Shown in pieces: positions 1-7,750 of a stretch of DNA of 64,000 nt. Position 1 is the first letter of the stretch, and each line of letters starts with the position of its first letter. The stretch comes from Arenibacter sp. P308M17 (lineage in GTDB: Bacteria > Bacteroidota > Bacteroidia > Flavobacteriales > Flavobacteriaceae), in contig NZ_QVON01000004.1 of assembly GCF_003426735.1 (NCBI RefSeq), positions 186,001 to 250,000 of the forward strand. The letters run 5' to 3'. The translations under genes and the position numbers were made by a program. The notes below the pieces were generated by a model. It did not search any database. It saw only the letters and a program-made list of their open reading frames with translations, and was not told where the DNA came from.

Positions 1-81
1 CATTGAATTAATAAAAGAGATCACATTTTTTAATCAATTTCCCATAACTTTATGGTTCTGTTACCTCCAGCACCTGATTAC

Positions 82-1461
82 ATGTACACCATTATTGACA
101 TTGAAACAACCGGAAACGGGATAAAAGGAAATAAGATTACAGAAATCTCCATTTTCAAATTCGACGGTCATGAAATAATTGATGAATATACTTCACTAGT
201 AAACCCGGAATGTGAAATTCCCTACTTTATAACGGGATTGACGGGTATCGACAATGATTTGGTGCGCCATTCCCCTACCTGGACACAAATAGCTGCAAAG
301 GTATTGGAAATAACGCAGGACACCATATTTGTGGCCCACAGTGTAAATTTTGATTACAACGTCATCAAAAATGAATTTCAAAATATAGGGATTCATTTTT
401 CCCGCAAAAAATTATGTACGGTACGACTGTCCAGAAAACTTATCCCCGGCCTAAACTCCTATAGCTTGGGAAAATTATGTACATCCCTGAATATTCCCCT
501 AACGGATCGCCATAGGGCCAAGGGAGACGCCCAAGCCACAGTTATTTTATTCAAAAAACTACTGAGGACCGAAGGCGCTGAAAAAGTGTTTAAAACCTTT
601 CTAAATTCGCGTTCACAAGAAGCCACTTTGCCACCTTTGTTGCCCAAGGAAATTTTTGAAAGTCTGCCCAATTCCCCAGGTATTTATTATTTTAAAGACG
701 CAAAGGGAAGCATTATATATGTGGGCAAAGCCATTGATATCAAAAAGAGGGTACTAGGCCATTTCTATGACAAGGCCGACAAGGAAATTTTAATGTGCAA
801 GGCCACGCACGACATTGATTATGAATTATCGGGGAACGAACTAATTGCCCTTTTAATGGAATCCGCAGCTATTAAACAGCATTTTCCTATATACAATCAG
901 AGTCAGAAACGTATGCCAACGGAATATGGCATTTTTACCTATGAGGACAGGAACGGAATACGACATCTGGCATACAACAAATTAAAATTGACCCCGAACC
1001 CCTTATCCACTTATAATACCATAACGGATTGTAGATTGCTTTTGGAGGAACTGTGCAAAAACTTCGGACTATGTCCTAAATTCTGTCATTTACAGGAAAA
1101 TATTGTTAGCTGTTCCCATTATACCATTGCCAACTGCAATGGTATATGCAGGGGAACGGAATCGCCAATGGAATATAATATTAAAGTACAAAACGCTATT
1201 GATGCCCTGAAGGACAAATACCGGAATTTAATAATCAGGGAAAAGGGCCGAAACCCCAAGGAAGAGGCCTTTGTTCTGATTATTGACAACAAATACAAAG
1301 GCTATGGATTCCTACCACGGCAGGAGCAAATAAATAGTATTGACGCTCTGGAAAATTTTTTGGAACTACAAAAGGAAAATATGGATACCAAACGGATTTT
1401 ATCGTGGTATTTAAGAAAATACCCGAACAAGGCCATTCAATTCTCCCCGCTTTCTATTTGA
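82..1461 (+). CDS. DEDDh exonuclease fused to GIY-YIG nuclease domain
   Basis: Predicted DNA repair or proofreading-type nuclease made of two catalytic modules. Residues about 1-165 are a DnaQ/epsilon-like 3'-5' exonuclease: the N-terminus has IDIETTG (first acidic pair), then AHSVNFDYN and HRAKGDAQAT (final Asp). From about residue 200 a GIY-YIG domain follows (GIYYF, then IIYVGKA), as in UvrC and Cho. This combination is known in bacteria as a DnaQ-UvrC/Cho-like fusion. The frame is open from 52, but the family normally begins directly at the MYTIIDIETTG segment, so I place the start at 82. The C-terminal 180 residues have cysteines in a CPKFCH...C pattern of unknown role. No operon partner is visible. 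Confidence 0.85.
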   Translation: MYTIIDIETTGNGIKGNKITEISIFKFDGHEIIDEYTSLVNPECEIPYFITGLTGIDNDLVRHSPTWTQIAAKVLEITQDTIFVAHSVNFDYNVIKNEFQNIGIHFSRKKLCTVRLSRKLIPGLNSYSLGKLCTSLNIPLTDRHRAKGDAQATVILFKKLLRTEGAEKVFKTFLNSRSQEATLPPLLPKEIFESLPNSPGIYYFKDAKGSIIYVGKAIDIKKRVLGHFYDKADKEILMCKATHDIDYELSGNELIALLMESAAIKQHFPIYNQSQKRMPTEYGIFTYEDRNGIRHLAYNKLKLTPNPLSTYNTITDCRLLLEELCKNFGLCPKFCHLQENIVSCSHYTIANCNGICRGTESPMEYNIKVQNAIDALKDKYRNLIIREKGRNPKEEAFVLIIDNKYKGYGFLPRQEQINSIDALENFLELQKENMDTKRILSWYLRKYPNKAIQFSPLSI

Positions 1462-1469
1462 ATTTAACC

Positions 1470-1641
1470 TCCCCCAGAACTGCCCGAAAAGGCAGTTCTG
1501 ACCCTGCCTACCGGCAAAGGCAGGCCCGTCCGAACGATCCGGGCGGACTCTCCCAAGGAGAGGTGAACCCGTCCCCGGCACGGGCGGATTGGTGAGCCAG
1601 AGGCAGATTCCCGTCCGAACGGCATACGGGCGGGCATCGGG
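1470..1641. repeat. GC-rich chain of short inverted repeats
   Basis: This stretch between two genes is strikingly GC-rich against AT-rich flanks and is built of consecutive small hairpins: a perfect 10-bp stem at 1475-1500 (CAGAACTGCC/GGCAGTTCTG), then CCTGCC/GGCAGG, CTCTCC/GGAGAG and CCCGT/ACGGG pairs. It holds no plausible protein. A smaller relative lies at 12634-12712. Its function is unknown; the first stem could serve as a transcription terminator for the exonuclease gene but has no T-run. Confidence 0.6.
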
Positions 1642-1676
1642 GAATTATTTAGTTTAAAAAAAGTGATATTTACGGC

Positions 1677-1805
1677 CTATTTTTTGTTACCACTGTTCAT
1701 CAACATCAACACGGCGGTAACCAGACCAACACAAACAGCGCCAAAAACGGAAATCATTATAATCCCATTGCTCCAATTTACTAATGGTAAATATTGTAAT
1801 ATCAT
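1677..1805 (-). CDS. 42-aa single-pass membrane protein, unknown function
   Basis: Small open frame whose product has one strong hydrophobic segment (about residues 14-37, beginning at GIIMISVFGAVC) followed by a short basic tail NSGNKK. The frame stays open further upstream to 1895, but that extension would run into the MBL gene, so the ATG at 1805 is preferred. An FNR-like palindrome lies at 1862-1873, 57 bp upstream of this ATG, with a weak -7-like TATATTTT/TATTTTAG between them. This matches the promoter architecture of the nos and copper operons in this window. I do not recognise the family. Coding status rests on a typical small-membrane-protein composition and the upstream site. Confidence 0.5.
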   Translation of the reverse strand: MILQYLPLVNWSNGIIMISVFGAVCVGLVTAVLMLMNSGNKK

Positions 1806-1861
1806 AGGTACTAATTTTAAGTATAGTAGGCTAAAATATATACAAAGAGGACTATAAAATA

Positions 1862-1873
1862 TGATAAATATCA
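1862..1873 (-). promoter_or_regulatory. FNR-like box TGAT-N4-ATCA before the 42-aa gene
   Basis: Perfect dyad TGATAAATATCA. It sits between the stop codon of the MBL-rhodanese gene and the 42-aa membrane protein gene, oriented to act on the latter. The half-site TGAT is the FNR/DNR type. A degenerate -7 (TATATTTT) follows about 27-29 bp from the dyad centre. Confidence 0.4.
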
Positions 1874-1876
1874 CTT

Positions 1877-3286
1877 TTAAAGCGTAGTAGGACAAACGTA
1901 GTCGGTTACCTTATATCCCGAAGCCTTTATTTGTTCAAAGCCACCTCCTATATCCACCAAGTTATGAAGGCCCCTACTTTTTAAAATGGATGCCGCTATA
2001 ACCGATCTATATCCTCCTGCACAATGCACATAAAAAGTATCCTCCTTAGGAAATTGGGCCATATGGTCGTTTAAAAAATCCAAAGGGGTATTGTTGGCAT
2101 TTTCCATATGCTCCGAAAGGTATTCGGTTTCCTTCCTAACATCAAAAACAGGAACTTCTTTGTTATCCAGGGTCTCTTTCAAATCCTTGGCGGAAATTGA
2201 GGTAATGCTATCATATTCCTTTCCCGAATCCTTCCAGGCCTTGAAACTTCCCTTTAGATATCCTATTGTGGCATCAAAACCAACCCTGGACAACCTTATA
2301 ATGGCCTCCTCCTCCCTTCCTTCGGGAGCTACCAGTAAAATAGACTGCTTGGTATCGGCAATGAGGGCCCCGACCCAAGGGGCAAAACTCCCATCCAAGC
2401 CTATAAAGATAGATCGGGGAACAAACCCCTTTACAAACTCGTCCTGATGCCTAACATCCAAAATTACCGCGTTAGTAGCATTGGCCGCCTCTTCAAATGC
2501 ATCCGGGGATAAAGCGGTAGTACCCCTTTCCAATACTTCCCCAATATCCTCATAACCTTCTTTGTTCATCCTTACGTTTAGAGGAAAATACTTTGGAGGT
2601 GGCAATAGTCCCTCCGTAACCTCCTTAACAAACTCCTCCTTGGTCATATTGGCACGTAGCGCATAATTCATTCTCTTTTGATTGCCCAAAGTATCGACGG
2701 TTTCCTTCATCATATTCTTTCCACAGGCGGAACCGGCTCCATGCGCGGGATAAACCACCACATCATCGGCCAAAGGCATAATTTTGTTTCTCAGACTGTG
2801 GAACAATAATCCCGCCAGATCTTCTTGGGACATATTGGCCGCCTTCTGCGCCAAATCCGGCCTGCCTACGTCACCTAAAAACAGGGTATCCCCAGAAAAT
2901 ATGGCAAAATCCTTCCCCTCTTCATCCCTCAACAAATAAGTGGTACTTTCCATGGTATGTCCCGGGGTATGCAGGGCTTTAATAGTGATATCCCCAAGCT
3001 TAAATTCCTGACCATCTTCGGCTATTATGGCATCGAAAGAAGGTTTGGCCGTGGGACCATATACTATGGGCGCAGCCGTTTTTTTGGACAGGGTAATGTG
3101 CCCACTCACAAAATCTGCATGAAAATGGGTTTCAAAAATATATTTAATATCCGCTTTATCGGTTTTGGCCCGCTTTATATAAGGTTCCACCTCGCGCAAG
3201 GGGTCGATAATGGCAACCTCTCCCTTACTTTCTATATAATACGCCCCCTGCGCCAAACATCCTGTGTAAATCTGTTCTATTTTCAT
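1877..3286 (-). CDS. MBL-fold hydrolase with two rhodanese domains (persulfide dioxygenase-like)
   Basis: Probable cytoplasmic sulfur-metabolism enzyme. The N-terminal metallo-beta-lactamase domain has the metal motif HFHADFVSGH (His54, His56, Asp58, His63), then HTPGHTMES and FSGDTLFLGDVGRPDL, which is the ETHE1/persulfide dioxygenase variant. Two rhodanese domains follow. The first (about residues 260-355) has APEGRE where the catalytic Cys loop should be, so it is probably non-catalytic. The second (about 365-465) has HCAGGYRS with the active-site Cys. Length (469 aa) is usual for the MBL-rhodanese family in Bacteroidota. A SulP anion transporter lies next upstream on the same strand, fitting persulfide oxidation to sulfite and anion movement. 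The ATG at 3286 gives the family's normal N-terminus. Confidence 0.88.
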   Translation of the reverse strand: MKIEQIYTGCLAQGAYYIESKGEVAIIDPLREVEPYIKRAKTDKADIKYIFETHFHADFVSGHITLSKKTAAPIVYGPTAKPSFDAIIAEDGQEFKLGDITIKALHTPGHTMESTTYLLRDEEGKDFAIFSGDTLFLGDVGRPDLAQKAANMSQEDLAGLLFHSLRNKIMPLADDVVVYPAHGAGSACGKNMMKETVDTLGNQKRMNYALRANMTKEEFVKEVTEGLLPPPKYFPLNVRMNKEGYEDIGEVLERGTTALSPDAFEEAANATNAVILDVRHQDEFVKGFVPRSIFIGLDGSFAPWVGALIADTKQSILLVAPEGREEEAIIRLSRVGFDATIGYLKGSFKAWKDSGKEYDSITSISAKDLKETLDNKEVPVFDVRKETEYLSEHMENANNTPLDFLNDHMAQFPKEDTFYVHCAGGYRSVIAASILKSRGLHNLVDIGGGFEQIKASGYKVTDYVCPTTL

Positions 3287-3492
3287 TTATTTAATTTTAT
3301 GGGTTATAAATTAACCGTCCCAATAGGTATAGGGAACAATTCCCCTAACGATATTTAGTTAGGCCCTTAAACTGTTAGGGCCCATTGCCTACTCCTTTTT
3401 CTTTGTAGGCAAATTAAAAATTAATCAAAATATTTTTAAACTAAAAATCCCTTGGACAAAGGTAAATAATATGGCGCTCCCCGAATGCAACT

Positions 3493-5217
3493 TTAGTTAC
3501 TTTGATTCTGATACGCTACCCTTTCCCTAAGCATGGGAATGGTATTGGGATCGTCATGGTAGGCCACTGCCTCCTTTATCTTTACAAAAAGATACTCTTT
3601 ATGAAGACAGTTGATAATTCCGCTCCTGAATATGATATCTCGAATAGGGCCCGTAGCACCCGAAATATAGAACCCGATATTCCTATTGTGGATTTCTCCA
3701 ATAACCTTGATCAACATGGCCGATGCACTGGCGTCTATATAATTAATGGCCTCAGCATTTAAAATCACAGCTTTCAAGGAAGGGCCTTTGGCATTGATAA
3801 AATTAAATAGTTGACTCTTAAAATAAGCCGAATTCCCAAAATATAGCTCAGAATCGAATCTCACTATCAGAATGTCCGGACGGATCTGGACCTCATCCCC
3901 AAAACGATCCACATTTTTGTAATAATCGGACCCTTTTATATTTCCCAAAACCGCAAAATGAGGTTTGGAGGTCCTGTAAACCATCAATAATAACGACATT
4001 AACACCCCGATAAGGATGCCATCTACAATTCCCAGCCCAAGCGTAATTATGAAGGTAACCAACAATACAAAAAATTCGTCCTTACTTTGGTTCCATAATT
4101 TTTTGGGATAGGAAAGGTCTATCAACCCAAAAACAGAAACCATAATAATGGAAGCCAGTGCCGCCTTTGGCAAATTGTAGAATAATGGGGTAAGAAACAA
4201 TAGCGTAATGGCCACCATAACAACACTGATCACCGAGGCAACGGTAGTTTTGGCACCTGCCTCGTAATTTATGGCCGAACGGGAAAAACTTGCGGTTACG
4301 GAGTAGGACTGAAAAAATGAACCTATCATATTTGAGGCCCCCAAAGCTATCAACTCCTGATTGGGGTCTATGGTTTCTACCTTATCTTTTTCTTCAAATG
4401 CCCGGCCAATGGAAATAGCTTCCAAATATCCGACCAAAGCCAATGTTAGGGCAATAGGCCATATTTCCCTAACCTTTTCCATGGTAAAATTATGGATGTT
4501 AAAAGATGGCAGGCCTGCCGGTACTTCTCCTACCACCTGGACGTCATAGGCTTCCAAATTAAAAAAGTAAACCACCAAGGTACTTAGCACAACAACCAAT
4601 AATATGGCAGGAAATCTTTGGAACCATTTTTTGAAGGAAGCAATGATCAGAATTCCTGTTATCCCGATCGAGAAATCATACATATTGGTTTCCGATAAAT
4701 GTTGAAAAGCATTTATGACCAACTGGTGAAATTTATTGCTATTAATAATATCCGCTCCCAACAAGTGTTTTAATTGACTAAATATAATGATTACGGCAGC
4801 AGCGGAGGTAAATCCACTAATTACAGGCCTGGACATAAAGTTTACCAGAAAGCCCATGCGCAAAAACCCAAATATCAACTGAAATGCCCCCACCATAAAG
4901 GACAGGAGCAACGCCATTACAATATAATTTTGCACACCTGATATGGCCAGGGTCCCCAATCCCGCAGCCACCAATAAAGAATCCATGGCCACAGGACCTA
5001 CGGCTATTTTCCTGGAAGTCCCCAGCAAAGCGTAAACCAAAACGGGTAACAAGGAAGCATATAGACCATATACCGGTGGCAGTCCGGCAATCATAGCATA
5101 GGCCATACCTTGGGGAATTAAAATGATACCCACGGTTATCCCCGCCATCAAATCTTTGCCAAAAAGATTTTTGTTATATTGTGGAAACCAGTCCAAGAAT
5201 GGTAAAAATCTCCTCAT
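3493..5217 (-). CDS. SulP family inorganic anion transporter with STAS domain
   Basis: Inner-membrane transporter of sulfate, bicarbonate or a related anion (the substrate cannot be told from sequence). The N-terminal half has the SulP signature region, including IPQGMAYAMIAGLPPVYGLY, followed by about 11-12 hydrophobic segments. The C-terminal portion (about residues 435-550) is a cytoplasmic STAS domain with the segment EAINYIDASA. Length (574 aa) is normal. It precedes the MBL-rhodanese gene on the same strand with a 206-bp gap, so the two may be co-regulated rather than tightly co-transcribed. A perfect TGTAAC-N4-GTTACA dyad lies 34 bp upstream of its start. Confidence 0.9.
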   Translation of the reverse strand: MRRFLPFLDWFPQYNKNLFGKDLMAGITVGIILIPQGMAYAMIAGLPPVYGLYASLLPVLVYALLGTSRKIAVGPVAMDSLLVAAGLGTLAISGVQNYIVMALLLSFMVGAFQLIFGFLRMGFLVNFMSRPVISGFTSAAAVIIIFSQLKHLLGADIINSNKFHQLVINAFQHLSETNMYDFSIGITGILIIASFKKWFQRFPAILLVVVLSTLVVYFFNLEAYDVQVVGEVPAGLPSFNIHNFTMEKVREIWPIALTLALVGYLEAISIGRAFEEKDKVETIDPNQELIALGASNMIGSFFQSYSVTASFSRSAINYEAGAKTTVASVISVVMVAITLLFLTPLFYNLPKAALASIIMVSVFGLIDLSYPKKLWNQSKDEFFVLLVTFIITLGLGIVDGILIGVLMSLLLMVYRTSKPHFAVLGNIKGSDYYKNVDRFGDEVQIRPDILIVRFDSELYFGNSAYFKSQLFNFINAKGPSLKAVILNAEAINYIDASASAMLIKVIGEIHNRNIGFYISGATGPIRDIIFRSGIINCLHKEYLFVKIKEAVAYHDDPNTIPMLRERVAYQNQSN

Positions 5218-5250
5218 TTACCAAATTTAGTATTAAATACCTTATTCCTA

Positions 5251-5266
5251 TGTAACGAAGGTTACA
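5251..5266 (-). promoter_or_regulatory. Candidate Crp/Fnr-family operator TGTAAC-N4-GTTACA
   Basis: A perfect 6+4+6 dyad lies 34 bp upstream of the SulP start codon. Its size and spacing match sites of Crp/Fnr-family dimers, although the half-site differs from E. coli CRP (TGTGA) and FNR (TTGAT). The Crp/Fnr regulator at 7751-8383 has Val where the canonical recognition-helix Glu sits, so an altered half-site is plausible. The link is inferred. Confidence 0.4.
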
Positions 5267-5303
5267 GAATTTCAACCTTTACAGATTTTATATATGTTGG
5301 TTT

Positions 5304-5454
5304 AGTACATGACAAAATTCCATCTCGCAAGATTTTCCTCAATTTTTGACCCCGACCCTAAAGGGAGAAATTAAGGAAAATCAGGCTCCCTTTAGGGTTT
5401 GGGGTAAAACGGATTTTCCGAGAAACCTTGTTAAGACGATTTTTGTCATGTACT
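5304..5454. mobile_element. 151-bp palindromic MITE-like element, family A copy 1
   Basis: Begins AGTACATGACAAAA and ends with its exact reverse complement (14/14). The interior contains a second inverted repeat (CCCTAAAGGGAG and CTCCCTTTAGGG). The same element, also 151 bp but in opposite orientation, is at 24779-24929; aligned in the same orientation the two are mostly identical along the whole length. It codes for nothing and fills most of the 305-bp gap between the divergent SulP and DUF1080 genes. It is probably a non-autonomous element or a mobile hairpin; no clear target duplication was found. Confidence 0.75.
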
Positions 5455-5522
5455 TAGATAAGTTGGTATTAATAATCATTTAATATTTTATCTTGTGCCC
5501 ATAAATCAAAAAACCCTGGAAC

Positions 5523-6401
5523 ATGCAAAAAATCCGCTCTATCCTAAGTGCCCTTATAACGGCTTTACTTCTTTGGCAATGCAGCACGGTAAAATCCGTT
5601 TCAGAAGAAAAAAACGAAGGATGGATCTCCTTGTTCAATGGAACGGATATAAATGATTGGACCACTAAAATTCACCATTATGAAGTTGGGGACAATTATG
5701 GCGACACCTTTAGGGTGGAAGACAGTATTATAAAAGTGCGCTATGACAACTATGAGGGCGATTTTAATGAGCGTTATGGACACCTATATTACAACACTCC
5801 CTATTCCTATTATCATTTGGTGGTAGAGTATCGATTTGTAGGGGAATTGCACCCTGGAGCCCCAAGTTATACCATAAAAAACAGTGGGGTAATGTTCCAT
5901 TCCCAGGACCCAAGGACCATGCCCAAGGAACAGGATTGGCCCATTTCTGTGGAAATGCAATTTTTGGCCGGATTGGAAGAGGGAAAATCACGGCCCACCG
6001 GAAACATGTGTTCCCCGGGAACAGATGTAGTTTATGAAGGTAAAATAGATCCAAGGCATTGTATCAATTCTACGTCCAAGACCTATTTTGGGGAACAATG
6101 GGTACGCGCCGAGGCCATTGTTTTGGGAGATTCCCTTGTGACCCATATAGTTAACGGTGAGGAGGTACTGCAATACACCAAGCCACAAATAGGGGGCGGT
6201 GTAGCTAACCGATATGATCCGGCCATCAAGATCGACGGTAAATTGTTAAAGGAAGGTTTTATAGCCTTACAAGCGGAAGGACAGCCGATAGACTTTAGAA
6301 AAGTGGAATTAAAAAACCTTAAGGGCTGTACGGACCCCAAAGCTTCCAACTATAGCAAGTATTATATAAAATCCGATCCAGAGGCTTGTAACTACAACTA
6401 A
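5523..6401 (+). CDS. DUF1080 lipoprotein (3-keto-disaccharide hydrolase-like)
   Basis: Probable surface or periplasmic carbohydrate-active lipoprotein. The N-terminus is a lipoprotein signal (hydrophobic run ending LLLWQCS, Cys at about residue 20). The body is the beta-jellyroll of DUF1080, recognisable from WISLFNGTDINDWTTK, the GVMFHSQDP region, and the C-terminal strand IDFRKVELKNL. Members of this family hydrolyse 3-keto-glycosides, the products of GMC-type glycoside 3-dehydrogenases, two of which lie at 28.9 and 32.5 kb. The tail (GCTDPKASNY...ACNYN) is a degenerate GCTDPxAxNY motif common at the end of Bacteroidota secreted proteins. Substrate unknown. Confidence 0.8.
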   Translation: MQKIRSILSALITALLLWQCSTVKSVSEEKNEGWISLFNGTDINDWTTKIHHYEVGDNYGDTFRVEDSIIKVRYDNYEGDFNERYGHLYYNTPYSYYHLVVEYRFVGELHPGAPSYTIKNSGVMFHSQDPRTMPKEQDWPISVEMQFLAGLEEGKSRPTGNMCSPGTDVVYEGKIDPRHCINSTSKTYFGEQWVRAEAIVLGDSLVTHIVNGEEVLQYTKPQIGGGVANRYDPAIKIDGKLLKEGFIALQAEGQPIDFRKVELKNLKGCTDPKASNYSKYYIKSDPEACNYN

Positions 6402-6419
6402 TTACAAGGCGTAAACCCT

Positions 6420-7604
6420 CTATTGGATATTTCCACCCACTGGCAACCCACTGGGAACTCTTTTGGGAATTTCCTTATCAAAATCTTCATCGTTAAGGGT
6501 ATTCAAAAAAGAAATGATCAAGGACATATCCTTAACACTGAGCTGAAGTTCCCTTACCAAGGGATCGAACATTTCCTTGGATACGGAGGGATTTCGTGTT
6601 TTCCCAAAGGAAATATCCTCGTAGAATTCCAGCACCTGCTTTAAATTTTGGAAGCTGCCATTGTGCATATAAGGTGCTGTAAAACGGAGGTTTCTAAGTG
6701 AGGCTGTCCTAAATGCGAAACTTTCCTGGAATCCACTATCCGGTTCCGGAACCTTCTTGTTCTCCGGCACTCCCAGAACGTGCAACTTATAATCGGAAAA
6801 CATAGGACCATTATGGCAATTGATGCAACCAACGGATTTAAAAAGCTCCATTCCTTCCTTTTCCGAATGGGATATGGCGTTTATATCTCCGGCCATATAT
6901 TGATCGAACCGGGAATTGTTGGCCACTAAAGTTCTTTCAAAAGAGGCAATGGCCATCCCGATATGAATACTGTCTATGGGGGCATCCGCACCGAAGGCTT
7001 CCGCAAAAAGATTTTTGTATTCTGGAATGGATTGAAGTCTTGCTGCCACCTCCCCTAAAATTTGGGACTTTGAAAAATGTAAACCTTTCATTTCCTCCAA
7101 AGTCTTTATGGGTTCGAGTGCCTGTTTTTCCAGACTCTTTACACGATCGTCCCAAAACATGGGAGCATTTTCCGGTTCATAATCATCCTTCCCGTGTATC
7201 CCATTATATGCCGTGTTTAAAATAGTGGGGGAATTCCTTTTCATTTGGGGAATATCATTGGGTTCCTTAAATGTCCTTTTACTTCCAAGGCCCTTACCAT
7301 TTGCACCTATGGACAGGTCCAAGAATTCGGCATACCCGGTGGTGGGGTGGTGACAACTGGCACAAGCAATGTCCTTGCCACCGGAAAGGATAGGGTCATA
7401 GAAAAGCAGTTTCCCCAAAAGTTCCTTCTCTTCGGAATTTGGATTTCCTATTGGAGTTTTTACAATCTTGGGCAGGGCGGATACTTTGGCAATCTCCTTA
7501 ACCCGGGGCCTATCCAATTCCTTCTTTTCGGGAGCATGACCACAACCCGCCAAAAATACGGATGTCACCATGAGATACTTACAAAAATCAATCTTCATAG
7601 ACAT
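6420..7604 (-). CDS. Di-haem cytochrome c peroxidase family lipoprotein
   Basis: Periplasmic di-haem peroxidase of the CcpA/MauG family, expected to reduce hydrogen peroxide with electrons from cytochrome c. A lipoprotein signal ends at LAGCG (Cys21). Two haem-attachment motifs are present: CASCH at residues 81-85 and CINCH at 260-264. The C-terminal family motif with APYMHNGSF is also present. Length 394 aa is a little above the usual 320-350 because of the N-terminal linker. The start could be Met1 or Met3. The only space for a promoter is the 146 bp shared with the heptamer array at 7640-7740; otherwise it is read from the Crp gene. Confidence 0.9.
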   Translation of the reverse strand: MSMKIDFCKYLMVTSVFLAGCGHAPEKKELDRPRVKEIAKVSALPKIVKTPIGNPNSEEKELLGKLLFYDPILSGGKDIACASCHHPTTGYAEFLDLSIGANGKGLGSKRTFKEPNDIPQMKRNSPTILNTAYNGIHGKDDYEPENAPMFWDDRVKSLEKQALEPIKTLEEMKGLHFSKSQILGEVAARLQSIPEYKNLFAEAFGADAPIDSIHIGMAIASFERTLVANNSRFDQYMAGDINAISHSEKEGMELFKSVGCINCHNGPMFSDYKLHVLGVPENKKVPEPDSGFQESFAFRTASLRNLRFTAPYMHNGSFQNLKQVLEFYEDISFGKTRNPSVSKEMFDPLVRELQLSVKDMSLIISFLNTLNDEDFDKEIPKRVPSGLPVGGNIQ

Positions 7605-7639
7605 TCAATTTATCAAGACCAGTGCAGCACATAAACTTC

Positions 7640-7740
7640 CAATTAGCAATTAGCAATTAGCAATTAGCAATTAGCAATTAGCAATTAGCAATTAGCAATT
7701 AGCAATTAGCAATTAGCAATTAGCAATTAGCAATTAGCAA
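7640..7740. repeat. Heptanucleotide tandem array (CAATTAG), about 14 copies
   Basis: An uninterrupted, essentially perfect 7-bp tandem repeat of about 14.4 units lies between the Crp/Fnr gene (ends 7751) and the peroxidase gene (ATG at 7604). On the peroxidase strand it reads as TTG every 7 bp with TAATTG between, resembling repeated weak -33/-7 Bacteroidota promoter elements. Related but degenerate heptamers are at 28151-28192 and 50781-50877. Confidence 0.95.
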
Positions 7741-7750
7741 AAATAAAAAA

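Noticed and set aside
1404-1595. Short open frame rich in Pro, Arg and Gly across the GC-rich repeat
   Set aside because: It overlaps the exonuclease end and is produced by the hairpin repeat; composition is not protein-like.
3302-3316. GGTTATAAATTAACC dyad upstream of the MBL gene as a Crp site
   Set aside because: Half-sites and spacing differ from the dyad at 5251; in AT-rich DNA such a short symmetry is weak evidence.
5304-5454. Rho-independent terminator only
   Set aside because: The symmetry spans 151 bp with identical ends and a same-sized second copy elsewhere, so a mobile repeat explains it better.
7640-7740. CRISPR array
   Set aside because: The repeat is a pure 7-bp tandem without spacers and no cas genes are present.
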